Shown in pieces: positions 7,767 to 15,566 of a stretch of 42,320 bases of DNA. Origin of the DNA: Intrasporangium sp. (GTDB lineage: Bacteria > Actinomycetota > Actinomycetes > Actinomycetales > Dermatophilaceae); NCBI RefSeq assembly GCF_030452765.1, contig NZ_JAKDLO010000014.1:1-42320 (forward strand). Reading direction: 5' to 3'. The translations under genes and the position numbers were made by a program. The notes beneath the pieces were generated by a model. It was not told where the DNA came from, searched no databases, and saw only the letters and a program-made list of their open reading frames with translations. Numbering within the stretch: the first letter of the stretch is position 1; the number at the start of each line of letters is the position of its first letter.

Positions 7767-9892
7767 CGCACGCCCCCTACTGCAGCAGATGGGCTGCTCC
7801 TTGACAGCGGTGCGTAGAACCAGCCTCCGACAATCCTCTGAGGGTTGAACTCACTTGATACCCACTCCCGTGCCTGTGCACCCATGGCGCGCAGTCTGTC
7901 CGCATCTGCGAGGGCCTCGGCCAGCGCTGCGGCGAGCGCGTTCGCATCGGAGGGCGGGACTAGCACGCCGGTCCGTCCGTCAACTACTGAGTCACGACAC
8001 CCGGTGGCCGTCGTCGTAATCGTCGGAACACCCATTGCGGCTGCCTCAAGCACGACGTTCGGGAAGCCTTCGCGCAAGGAAGGGAGAACAAGCACGGACA
8101 GCAGCGCGTAATACGGACGGACGTCCTCAACCGGTCCAACCAAGCTCACTGCGATCCCCGACGACTGCAAACGTGATACGTACTCCTGGGAGTCCTGCTC
8201 GTCCTGTGGCCCGACCACTAGGAGATGGAAAGGCACGCCCGATAGGAGCAGGGAGGATGCCGCTTCCAGCAGAGTGTCAATGCCTTTATCGTGCGTTAGT
8301 CGACCGACGAAGCCCAAGACTGGCACATCCGGGTCGATGCCGTATCGCGCTTGAAGCGCCAGGTCTGGCTGTCGGGGCGCGAAGCGCTGCGCGTTGACTC
8401 CGTGCGTGCTACCCGGAACGGTCTGACGCAACTTTCCGGGCGATACAAGGCGTCTGGCGATGACCTCCTCCTTGAGGGTCGACGAGTTGACCATAACCTC
8501 TGTGGCCGCAGCCATGGCGAAACGTTCCATCCACACCAAGACGAGGCGCAGAAGCCCGGAGGACCCCTCAAGCCGTAGCCCACCGCACAGGTAGACGCGT
8601 CGCGGGACGCGCCAAACTGCGGACGCCGTCATTGCCATCAGAGCGCATTTGGGCGTGCCTGCAACAACGATCGAAGGCCAGACCAAACGAACAACTCGGT
8701 GCCAGTGCAACAAAGCGATCATGTCCTTGAGGGGCGTGACCTGCCGAGACATCTCGATGATGCGCGATTGCGCCCCGGTCTCCGCCATGGCGGCGTCGAG
8801 ATGACTTCCCGACGACGACACCAAAGTGACCTCATAGCCTTCGTGCCGCAACATGCCGACGAGTTCGCCGTAGAAGTGCCGGAGTGTCATCGGAACGGTT
8901 GTGGCAACAAGTGCTGCGTGACGGTCAGCGCGTCGGCACGTAGGGCGCAGGACATCCGTTGTCTCGCCTGCGGATTGGGCTGTCTGTCCGGCCGAGCCAC
9001 AGAGCGCCGTCCATCCTTCATGACCGACCGGTGGCCGCCATCCGGCAACAGTGAGCCAGCTCTCCTTCTGCCCTTGTCCGAACCACATCATCTCGACCCG
9101 TCGCGCAGTTGGAGCCAAGCGCGGTACGAGCCTCCCGGCCCGATTCAGGGACGCGACGGCAAAACGGGCGACAGGATACGGGATAACATGCGGGGGACAA
9201 CCACCGAGCGATTCCATCAAAGATGCCGTCGTGAGGCCCTCCCACGGATGGATGGTAACCGGCGGTGGCTGCTGAGAGCAGACCGCCAAATACACAATGG
9301 CGCTCGCCACGTTGTGAATCAATGCCTGGGGAGATGGTCGCGCGCTGGGCCCCGCGATTGAACGAAAGGGTGAAGAAGCAACGCGTGATAGCACTCGGGT
9401 GATCTTCCGATCCGAACCGTGCACGGCTGGTGGCCGATAGATGACCGCGTTCCTAGGCAATTCCCTCATCACCAATCGCTCACCAGCTATCTTTGATGCG
9501 GCATACGCCGAGAAGGGGTCAGTCTCAGCCGAGGCGTCCAAGGACGCTCGCCGCCCTTGGACGACTGCGCTGCTCACATGGACGAGGCGAGCATTCTCCC
9601 CCAAACGCGCAACGGCACGCGCCACGAGGCCGGGGAGGATTGTGTTCCCACCGCAAAGACGCGCCTTGTCCTGTGAAGATGCATCGGGTACGCCTGCACA
9701 GTTTATGACCGTAGGGTGGCCCTTCAGCACTTTGCACAGTTCCGCAACGACGGTGTCGTGGTCCATAGGCAGGTACTCAATCGCGGATATTCGCGGCGCT
9801 CGAACGGGCGTGATCTCATGGCCGTGGGACGACAACTCATTACAAACTGCGGCCCCAATGAAACCGGTAGAACCGATGACGGCAACTTTCAT
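7763..9892 (-). CDS. fused nucleotide-sugar epimerase/reductase and GT4 glycosyltransferase
   Basis: A 709-residue protein in one uninterrupted frame. Residues 1-295 form an extended SDR domain: GSTGFIG at 7-13, HVSSAVVQG near 105-113, and Tyr130/Lys134 in YAASK. It resembles WbpV-type reductases that finish UDP-QuiNAc or UDP-FucNAc. Residues 325-700 form a GT-B glycosyltransferase: the opening strand ALVATTVPMTL, then FVGRLTHDKGIDTL, then EGFPNVVLEAAAMGVP with the EX7E-type acidic pair. In most clusters these are separate genes. The ATG at 9892 is chosen because it starts the Rossmann fold; longer forms would overlap the upstream gene. The junction (about 298-325) is short and hydrophilic, so a true fusion or a frameshift joining two overlapping genes are both possible. 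Confidence 0.82.
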   Translation of the reverse strand: MKVAVIGSTGFIGAAVCNELSSHGHEITPVRAPRISAIEYLPMDHDTVVAELCKVLKGHPTVINCAGVPDASSQDKARLCGGNTILPGLVARAVARLGENARLVHVSSAVVQGRRASLDASAETDPFSAYAASKIAGERLVMRELPRNAVIYRPPAVHGSDRKITRVLSRVASSPFRSIAGPSARPSPQALIHNVASAIVYLAVCSQQPPPVTIHPWEGLTTASLMESLGGCPPHVIPYPVARFAVASLNRAGRLVPRLAPTARRVEMMWFGQGQKESWLTVAGWRPPVGHEGWTALCGSAGQTAQSAGETTDVLRPTCRRADRHAALVATTVPMTLRHFYGELVGMLRHEGYEVTLVSSSGSHLDAAMAETGAQSRIIEMSRQVTPLKDMIALLHWHRVVRLVWPSIVVAGTPKCALMAMTASAVWRVPRRVYLCGGLRLEGSSGLLRLVLVWMERFAMAAATEVMVNSSTLKEEVIARRLVSPGKLRQTVPGSTHGVNAQRFAPRQPDLALQARYGIDPDVPVLGFVGRLTHDKGIDTLLEAASSLLLSGVPFHLLVVGPQDEQDSQEYVSRLQSSGIAVSLVGPVEDVRPYYALLSVLVLPSLREGFPNVVLEAAAMGVPTITTTATGCRDSVVDGRTGVLVPPSDANALAAALAEALADADRLRAMGAQAREWVSSEFNPQRIVGGWFYAPLSRSSPSAAVGGVR

Positions 9893-9944
9893 TCGTTTTC
9901 TCCGATCCTGACGGCTGACAGCGACGGCGGGCAGTGTCGACAAT

Positions 9945-10904
9945 TCACCCATCTTCTGGCTGGAACTTGGCGCGAGCGGTGGGCAGGAGTACGTAGGCGA
10001 CAACAACTGTCGCAGTCAACAGGACCGCCGCTGGCGAGGATAAAAGGAGCCAGGCCATGCTAATAAGCGCGGACGAGAGGCCTACGATGGCAGCTACATG
10101 CAGGTGGGTCAGTCCTCGAGCAGTTAATTGCTGATAGACATGTTCCCGGTGCGCCATCGTGAGCGACTCACCAGCGAAAAGACGCCGTACGAGTGTTAGG
10201 AAGACATCGACGAAATACAGAGCGAGCGGCGCCAATAGCAGAGGCAGGGCCACGCGCTCCAAGATCCCGATTAAGATGCCAGCCGCACATAGTGTCCCAT
10301 AGAGATAGCTGCCAACGTCTCCTAAGAACATCTTCGCTTTGATTGCGTTGAACGGCAAGAACGCGACCGAGCTCCCGATCGTAACCAGACCGATAAGCGT
10401 CAGGCTTTGTGCTGCATTTCGATCGCCGAGGTAGGCCATGGTCGCACCCCACACCGACATAGTCATGCCGGTGATTCCGTTGATTCCATCCATGAAGTTG
10501 ATTGCGTTGATGACCGTAGGGAAGAGGACCAAGGCGGTGATGCCCAACCAAGCGTCGTCGATCGTCCAACCCACGAGCCCGCCAATGATGACCTGCGCGA
10601 GCAGGCGAGGCAAGGGATCGATGGTCCGACAATCGTCGGCAAACCCTACGAAGGCGAGCAGGACGGCACCCGCGATTGCAGCATACGGAACTTGCCACCC
10701 ACCGAGGGCGCCAGTGGCAGTTCCTGACAGCACCCCGAGTGCGCATGCGATGCCGCCTCCGCGAGGAGTGGGCTGAAGGTGCGAGGATCGGTGGTTCGGA
10801 ACGTCCACAACCCCCACGTGGAGCATGAGGGCCCGGACAAAAGGTGCGGCGCACAGCGTGGCAGCGGTGCTGCTGATCACCAGCGCCAGCCAAGGAGTAT
10901 TCAC
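9945..10904 (-). CDS. undecaprenyl-phosphate phosphosugar transferase (WecA/WbpL/MraY family)
   Basis: A 319-residue polytopic membrane enzyme that starts lipid-linked synthesis by moving a HexNAc-1-phosphate from UDP to undecaprenyl phosphate. Family signatures are HLQPTPRGGG (42-51), the Asp-Asp pair FADDCRT (90-91), INFMDGINGITG (135-146) and KMFLGDVGS (191-199); MAHREHVYQ near 245 resembles the HIHH-type cytosolic loop. The GTG at 10904 is preferred: it overlaps the stop of the 4,6-dehydratase gene (GTGA) and avoids a non-membrane, Arg-rich extension. Placement between a 4,6-dehydratase and a reductase copies the WbpM-WbpL-WbpV order of Pseudomonas O-antigen loci and suggests QuiNAc- or FucNAc-1-phosphate as substrate, which is inference. 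Confidence 0.87.
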   Translation of the reverse strand: MNTPWLALVISSTAATLCAAPFVRALMLHVGVVDVPNHRSSHLQPTPRGGGIACALGVLSGTATGALGGWQVPYAAIAGAVLLAFVGFADDCRTIDPLPRLLAQVIIGGLVGWTIDDAWLGITALVLFPTVINAINFMDGINGITGMTMSVWGATMAYLGDRNAAQSLTLIGLVTIGSSVAFLPFNAIKAKMFLGDVGSYLYGTLCAAGILIGILERVALPLLLAPLALYFVDVFLTLVRRLFAGESLTMAHREHVYQQLTARGLTHLHVAAIVGLSSALISMAWLLLSSPAAVLLTATVVVAYVLLPTARAKFQPEDG

Positions 10905-12727
10905 GCGCTCTGAGTCTCCGCGACAGCGCGTTGACCGACCATCGCCGTCTCGCGCATCCATTGAGCGGCGCAGCCGTGCGCGTCGAAGCGGATGGTCCAC
11001 ACTTCGTTGACTCCGAGTCTTGGAACATCGACGCTGTCGACCAAGGGGTGCGCGGTCTTGCGGCGTCCCTCGTGTTCGGAGAAGAGGTCCTCGCCGAGCT
11101 TTTCGCCCGGTCGCAGGCCGCTGAAGATGATGTCGATGTCCGTGCGGCCGCTCATCCGGATAAGGGTGTTGGCGACGTCGACGATCCTCACCTGTTCACC
11201 CATCTCCAGGACCATGACCTCTCCGTCGTTTCCGATTGCGCCGGCCTCGAGGACGAGCTGACAGGCCTCGGGGATGAGCATGAAGTAGCGCTCCACGTCC
11301 GGGTGCGTGACGGTCACCGGCCCGCCCTGCTCGATCTGGGCTGTGAAGGCGTGCACGACCGAACCACGTGAGCCGAGGACATTGCCGAAGCGGACCGAGA
11401 CGTAGCGGCCCTTCTCTCGGTGCGAGAAGTCGGCGGTCAACCGCTCCGCGACGCGCTTACTGTAGCCGAGCACGCAGGTAGGGTTGGCGGCCTTGTCGGT
11501 CGAGACGTTCACGAAGGTGCCGACGCCGACGGCGGCGGCCGCGGTCAGCACATTGAGCGTGCCGAGGACGTTGCTCTTCCACGCCTCAAGCGGGTATGCC
11601 TCTAGTAGGGGCAGGTGCTTGAGCGCGGCCGCATGGAAGACCACGTCGGGCCGGGTGGCCTCAAACACGGTCTTGAGCGCCTCCGGGTCGCGGATGTCGC
11701 ACAGGACGACCTCGTCCGTGTCGAGCAAACCATTGCCGATCATGCCTATCTGCGTGGCCTGCAGGCCCGACTCGTCCCGGTCGAGAAGGTACAGCTTTCC
11801 CGGGCCGAAGCGGGTGATCTGGCGGCACAACTCGGAGCCGATCGAGCCGCCCGCACCGGTGACGAGGATGGTCCGGCCAGAGATCTGCTCGGCGATCACG
11901 GTGGGGTCCAGCTGGATCGGGCGACGACCCAGGAGGTCAGTGACATCGAGGTTGCGCAGATCGTTGGGCGTCGGGCGTCCGCCGATGATCTCTCTGAGCG
12001 GCGGCAGACTGAGGACGTCGAGGCCAGCCGCGGCGGCGCGCTCGGCGAGATCACGCAGTAGCCCGGCCTCGGCGTTGGGCAGGGCCAGGACGAGCGTGTC
12101 CGCCTCGTACTTCCCGGCCACCGCCGCGATGTCGGAGCGGCCGCCACGGACCTTGAGGCCCTCCATCCGCAATCGCGACTTGGCCCTGTCGTCATCGAGT
12201 AGAGCGACCGGCACGTAGCCGCAGGACTGGTCGTAGGCCATGCTGCGGAGCAGGCGACGACCGGCCTCGCCGGCACCAAAGACGATGACCCGACGCTGGG
12301 CCTCGCGACCGACCGCCAAATGGGCCCGGATGGTGCGCAGGACGAAACGGGCCGCAAACATCGCCAGGATCGCGATCGCGGCACCGGTGATGGGGACGCC
12401 CCGGGGCACTATGACCGGGTCGGCCAGCAGCGCCCAGGCGAAGAGCCCGAGGCCGACGAGCCCAACGGTGATGCCGAGGTCGACGACCTCCTCGAACGAC
12501 CCTCGGATGTGCCCGACGGCATAGGGCCCGACGACGAATCCGATGACGAGTTGTCCGATGACAGCGACCGCGGCAAACAGGGTGGTGCCACGAGCGAAGC
12601 TCGGGTCGATCGCGAAGTCGAGGCGCATCCACATCGCGACGTAGGTCGCGCCGACCCAGATCACCGCGTCGATGATGGCCCAGAGCGTACGGAACATGCG
12701 CGCCCTGCGCTGCCGTGCCGGTGTCAC
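10901..12727 (-). CDS. membrane UDP-GlcNAc 4,6-dehydratase (CapD/WbpM/PglF family)
   Basis: A 608-residue polysaccharide-biosynthesis protein. About four membrane segments occupy residues 10-125. A first Rossmann-like domain begins VIVFGAGEAG (about 147), and the catalytic extended SDR domain begins at TGAGGSIGSEL (about 290). The loop STDKAANP followed by GYSKRVAE supplies the active-site residues of long CapD/FlaA1-type dehydratases, and GLRPGEKLGEDLF is a family signature. The reaction converts UDP-GlcNAc to UDP-4-keto-6-deoxy-GlcNAc, precursor of QuiNAc, FucNAc or bacillosamine-type sugars. The GTG at 12727 is chosen for the GGGAG 7 nt upstream; an ATG at 12697 is an alternative. It heads the minus-strand run and is more G/C-rich than the genes after it. 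Confidence 0.9.
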   Translation of the reverse strand: MTPARQRRARMFRTLWAIIDAVIWVGATYVAMWMRLDFAIDPSFARGTTLFAAVAVIGQLVIGFVVGPYAVGHIRGSFEEVVDLGITVGLVGLGLFAWALLADPVIVPRGVPITGAAIAILAMFAARFVLRTIRAHLAVGREAQRRVIVFGAGEAGRRLLRSMAYDQSCGYVPVALLDDDRAKSRLRMEGLKVRGGRSDIAAVAGKYEADTLVLALPNAEAGLLRDLAERAAAAGLDVLSLPPLREIIGGRPTPNDLRNLDVTDLLGRRPIQLDPTVIAEQISGRTILVTGAGGSIGSELCRQITRFGPGKLYLLDRDESGLQATQIGMIGNGLLDTDEVVLCDIRDPEALKTVFEATRPDVVFHAAALKHLPLLEAYPLEAWKSNVLGTLNVLTAAAAVGVGTFVNVSTDKAANPTCVLGYSKRVAERLTADFSHREKGRYVSVRFGNVLGSRGSVVHAFTAQIEQGGPVTVTHPDVERYFMLIPEACQLVLEAGAIGNDGEVMVLEMGEQVRIVDVANTLIRMSGRTDIDIIFSGLRPGEKLGEDLFSEHEGRRKTAHPLVDSVDVPRLGVNEVWTIRFDAHGCAAQWMRETAMVGQRAVAETQSA

Positions 12728-12968
12728 GCGTCATCTCCCGAAGTGGTTGTGTCATCGGCCGGTGAGTACGTTCGATGAGCAGGGTGTTGATCGTTGGTGC
12801 GGATCCCACATATGTCCCACGCACTGCAGAAGTTGCAACCAGAATCACCAGCCCTGGAAGCAACACGGCGCGACACGTGGTTGAGACCGATCCCGTGGGC
12901 TAAGCGCAGCGTAGCGACAAATCGGTCATCTTGCGCATCGAGCCCAAATCCGGGCCTACTGTGCGACC

Positions 12969-13607
12969 ATGACCCCCCTTCGTGCAGTCATCATCGGGGC
13001 CAGCGGGCATGGCCGGGAACTCTTGGGCTGGCTCCGAGACAGTGCCCCATCAACAGAGCTGGAGTTCATCGGCTTCCTCGACGACGGATCACCATCCGAA
13101 GCCTGCCTTGATCGCGTGGATGCTCATCACCTCGGCCCGCTCGATGAACTCGCCAACCTGCCGGACGTGGTGCACTACGTCGGCATCGGAGATCCCGCAA
13201 TGCGTCGGACGGTAGCGCAGCGAGCCTTGCTGCGCGGCTCACGGCCTGGGCCGGCTCTCGTCCATCCCCGCGCCCATGTAGGCGCCGACATCACCATCGG
13301 TGACGGAAGCATCCTCGCGCCGGGAGCGGTACTTACGACGAGCATCCGCCTGGGGCAGCATGTCCATGTGAGCTCAAACGTCGTCATTGGGCACGACAGC
13401 GTCGTAGCGGACTTCGTGAGCATCTATCCAGGGGCGACCATCTCAGGCAATGTCGCCATCGACGCCGGCGTCACCATCGGCACCAATTCAACCGTGATCC
13501 AAGAACGGAGTATCGGGGCCGGGTCGACCGTCGGCGCGGGCGCCGTCGTCGTTCGCGATGTCCCGTCTGGAACGACGGTTGCCGGGGTACCTGCGCGTGA
13601 GAGATGA
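12969..13607 (+). CDS. sugar O-/N-acetyltransferase, PglD/NeuD-like left-handed beta-helix protein
   Basis: A 212-residue protein. Residues 5-90 form a Rossmann-like sugar-nucleotide-binding domain with GASGHGRELL (10-19), and residues 92-205 hold hexapeptide repeats (GADITIGDGSILAPGAVL, GQHVHVSSNVVIGHDS, GAGSTVGAGAVVVRDV) that build a left-handed beta-helix trimer binding acetyl-CoA. The conserved His of the family lies in VIGHDSVV. It should acetylate an amino or hydroxyl group of a capsule sugar. It is transcribed divergently from the 4,6-dehydratase gene across 241 bp, which holds TACTGT as a possible -10 just upstream of the ATG. A PglE-like aminotransferase needed for bacillosamine is not in the window, so the exact substrate is open. 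Confidence 0.85.
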   Translation: MTPLRAVIIGASGHGRELLGWLRDSAPSTELEFIGFLDDGSPSEACLDRVDAHHLGPLDELANLPDVVHYVGIGDPAMRRTVAQRALLRGSRPGPALVHPRAHVGADITIGDGSILAPGAVLTTSIRLGQHVHVSSNVVIGHDSVVADFVSIYPGATISGNVAIDAGVTIGTNSTVIQERSIGAGSTVGAGAVVVRDVPSGTTVAGVPARER

Positions 13608-13779
13608 CCGGGGCCCCGCGTTGGCCCCGCGCCATACCGAAAGGTTGTTGTCGTGCAAGCGACACATGCGGAGATGCGGAGGTGTGCCGCCGCGAGGCCG
13701 AGCTTTCCGCAGCGGACCAACGGGATATTTGTCACAATCCATCGGCTCGCATCGACAGCTCCGGCCTTGTTAACCTCGC

Positions 13780-13810
13780 ATGTGGGATGTCCTGCCGGGA
13801 CATCCCACAT
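13780..13810. terminator. 13-bp perfect stem-loop between the acetyltransferase and small membrane-protein genes
   Basis: ATGTGGGATGTCC at 13780-13792 pairs perfectly with 13798-13810 around a 5-nt loop (TGCCG). It lies 172 bp after the acetyltransferase stop and 31 bp before the ATG at 13842. There is no T-tract. Function as a terminator is the simplest reading; the closeness to the next start also allows a role as an operator or a 5' leader structure. Confidence 0.5.
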
Positions 13811-13841
13811 CCATGTCAGATCACTCAGGGGAATCGATTTG

Positions 13842-14234
13842 ATGCTTGACCATCCGGCTGCGGTCCATTCGGTCGTGCTTGCCATACACCTGCGTCGGCG
13901 ACGAATCGATCGGCTGCACACCATCCGGGCTGTCGCCCGCTGCGTCACCGTCCTGGCCGTTGGGGTCTTTGCCGCGACGGCGGTGATCATCGACCGGCCG
14001 GACAGTGCGGGCTCGTCGCTCGTGCGCCTGCTCATCGGCGCCGGACTGCTCGCGTGGGTTGCTGCCGTCGGCCTCGACTTCCGTGTGCAGGCGCACCGTT
14101 TGAACACACGCATCCTCCAGATGCGGTTGCTGGCTGTGCAGGATCGGATCGAGCGGCTCGCCATTGCAGCCGCGGACAGTCAGCGAGAGCGGTCGGCTCC
14201 CTGCCCGTCGCCCATTGCGCGAGCCAGCGCATGA
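13842..14234 (+). CDS. small two-helix membrane protein, function unknown
   Basis: A 130-residue protein with a basic N-terminal part (HLRRRRIDRLHTIR), two hydrophobic segments at about 32-47 (VTVLAVGVFAATAVII) and 54-74 (SSLVRLLIGAGLLAWVAAVGL), and a charged, probably helical C-terminus containing RLNTRILQMRLLAVQDRIERL. The ATG at 13842 has AGGGGA 9 nt upstream. The stop overlaps the next ATG (ATGA, 14231-14234), so it is coupled to a second small membrane protein. I do not recognise a family. Coding is supported by the ribosome site, the overlap and membrane-like composition, but not by homology. Confidence 0.6.
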   Translation: MLDHPAAVHSVVLAIHLRRRRIDRLHTIRAVARCVTVLAVGVFAATAVIIDRPDSAGSSLVRLLIGAGLLAWVAAVGLDFRVQAHRLNTRILQMRLLAVQDRIERLAIAAADSQRERSAPCPSPIARASA

Positions 14235-14404
14235 CCACGCACCCGATCGAGGTGCTCCGCGGCGAGATGCGGCAGATCGAGGGCGCCCTCGACGAGTCGG
14301 AGCGCAGGGTCGAGCACACTTTGGGCGCCGCCGCGTTCGCGGCTCTCGTCGGCATGCTGGCCGTCCTGCTCGTGGTCGTGTTCAGCCTTCACCTCGCCGG
14401 GTAG
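14231..14404 (+). CDS. 57-residue single-pass membrane protein, function unknown
   Basis: The N-terminal half is charged and probably helical (EVLRGEMRQIEGALDESER), and the C-terminal half is one membrane helix (AAAFAALVGMLAVLLVVVF). It begins inside the stop of the preceding gene (ATGA) and has only a weak ribosome site, as expected for translational coupling. The charged helix followed by a C-terminal anchor would place the soluble part in the cytosol if the usual positive-inside rule holds. No family recognised. Confidence 0.55.
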   Translation: MTTHPIEVLRGEMRQIEGALDESERRVEHTLGAAAFAALVGMLAVLLVVVFSLHLAG

Positions 14405-14582
14405 CAGCACAGGCGTGCCACCGACCACCGCAGTTGCTGGTTCACCACGGTCGTCCACCTTTACGGCCGCACCTGCGGCGGGCGGTGCGGCCCGGTCCCG
14501 TGGTCGGCCCGGGCGGGGCCCCGTCACCGCGGCCAACCGGCCAACGTGTCGGAGGACACGGTCAAGAGCGCGGTGGTCACGG

Positions 14583-14810
14583 ATGACCGTGCCGACGTCA
14601 CCCCGCGGCCCCCGCCCAATCAACGTGTCGCCCAACATGTACGACGACGCACAAGACCCCGCCGACCCCGAAGCCGGAGCTGCCCACACGGGTTACCCCA
14701 CGGCCGGGATCATCTGGAGTGGGTTGTTGTTGCTCACGCTCCTCGGCGGCGGGTGGCGGACATGGTCCAGGGCGCGAAGGAAAGCAGGGCGACTGACCGG
14801 AGAGTCCTGA
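14583..14810 (+). CDS. doubtful small membrane protein in a 530-bp gap
   Basis: The stretch 14405-14935 has no clear gene. The best candidate reads from ATG 14583 (or 14637) to 14810, with one hydrophobic segment (AGIIWSGLLLLTLLGG) followed by a basic tail (RARRKAGRL). Ribosome sites are poor and the first 20 codons look like shadow sequence. A tail-anchored protein starting at 14637 (MYDDAQDPADPEAG) is the most protein-like form. The rest of the gap shows only G/C-rich sequence without motif. Confidence 0.3.
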   Translation: MTVPTSPRGPRPINVSPNMYDDAQDPADPEAGAAHTGYPTAGIIWSGLLLLTLLGGGWRTWSRARRKAGRLTGES

Positions 14811-14897
14811 CCCGCGGGCACCGGCTCGACGGCGCAGTTCGCCTGACGCGAACTGTCCCTTCAATGGCACCTAGGAACAAGTAGTAGGGCTTCCGAC

Positions 14898-14912
14898 TAA
14901 TGGACGTCATTA
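14898..14912. promoter_or_regulatory. candidate MarR operator TAATG-N5-CATTA
   Basis: A 5-bp inverted repeat, TAATG at 14898-14902 and CATTA at 14908-14912, lies 24 bp before the preferred marR start (14936) and just upstream of a possible -10 TACGAT (14923-14928). The placement fits autoregulation by a dimeric MarR protein. The repeat is short and could be chance. Confidence 0.3.
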
Positions 14913-14935
14913 CAAATCCGACCTACGATGGCGCC

Positions 14936-15454
14936 ATGACCGCTGAGACGTTGGGCAGGCCTGCCCTCTCCGCCGATCCGATCGCCGCTGCGCGTCAGCA
15001 GTGGGTCGAGCACGGCTGGGGGCCCGCCGCGCCCGGTATGGCGGCCATCACCTCGCTGATGCGGGCCCACCAGATCGCCCTGAGCCGGGTCGAGGCGACC
15101 CTCAAGCCCCTCGGTGTGACGTTCGCCCGCTACGAGGTGCTCATGCTGCTGCTCTTCAGCCAGCGCGGGTCGCTGCCGATGAAGCTGATCGCCTCACGAC
15201 TACAGGTCCACCCGACGAGCGTGACGAACGCGGTCGACCGGCTCGAGGCTGCTGGCCTCGTGGCCCGCACGGCGCACCCCGACGACCGCCGCGCGCTCAT
15301 CGTCACCCTGACCCCATCCGGGCGGGCGGTCGCCGCGAAGGCGACGGCGGCCCTCAACTCCGAGGTGTTCGTCCAGCCCGGACTGGACGAGCAGGACGTC
15401 CGGGAACTCGTCGAGGTCCTCGGCCGGATGCGCCAGAGTGCCGGCGACTTCTGA
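14936..15454 (+). CDS. MarR-family transcriptional regulator
   Basis: A 172-residue winged-helix repressor. The recognition region is LIASRLQVHPTSVTNAVDRLEAAGLVAR, followed by the wing HPDDRRALIVTLTPSGR with the family's Asp-x-Arg contact. Flanking helices form the dimer interface. The N-terminal 35 residues (ending in WVEHGWGP) are typical of the actinobacterial branch that acts on small aromatic ligands. Two starts are possible: ATG 14900 and ATG 14936. The later one is preferred because a candidate operator overlaps the earlier. No metabolic gene is adjacent on the same strand, so the regulon is unknown. Confidence 0.85.
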   Translation: MTAETLGRPALSADPIAAARQQWVEHGWGPAAPGMAAITSLMRAHQIALSRVEATLKPLGVTFARYEVLMLLLFSQRGSLPMKLIASRLQVHPTSVTNAVDRLEAAGLVARTAHPDDRRALIVTLTPSGRAVAAKATAALNSEVFVQPGLDEQDVRELVEVLGRMRQSAGDF

Positions 15455-15480
15455 CGGCCGCCTGACCGTACCTGACTGCC

Positions 15481-15564
15481 GACCGAGAGTGCACTTCTCA
15501 CGATTGACAGTGCACGTCTCACGATCGAGGGTGCACATCTGCCGATCGAGAGTGCAGTGCTCCG
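15481..15564. repeat. four tandem 21-bp repeats filling the gap between convergent genes
   Basis: Four consecutive 21-bp units (15481-15501, 15502-15522, 15523-15543, 15544-15564) share the core GAGAGTGCACNTCTCAC, with each of the first three carrying the palindrome GTGCAC at the same phase. The fourth is diverged. The array occupies almost all of the 112 bp between the MarR stop and the membrane-protein stop. There are no unique spacers, so it is not a CRISPR. A 21-bp period equals two helical turns and would present the repeats on one DNA face. Confidence 0.8.
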
Positions 15565-15566
15565 GA

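Noticed and set aside
14180-14689. Minus-strand open frame covering the small-protein region
   Set aside because: It overlaps the better-supported coupled membrane-protein genes and has no ribosome site or motif.
15481-15564. CRISPR array
   Set aside because: Units are adjacent with no unique spacers, only 21 bp long, and no cas gene is near.
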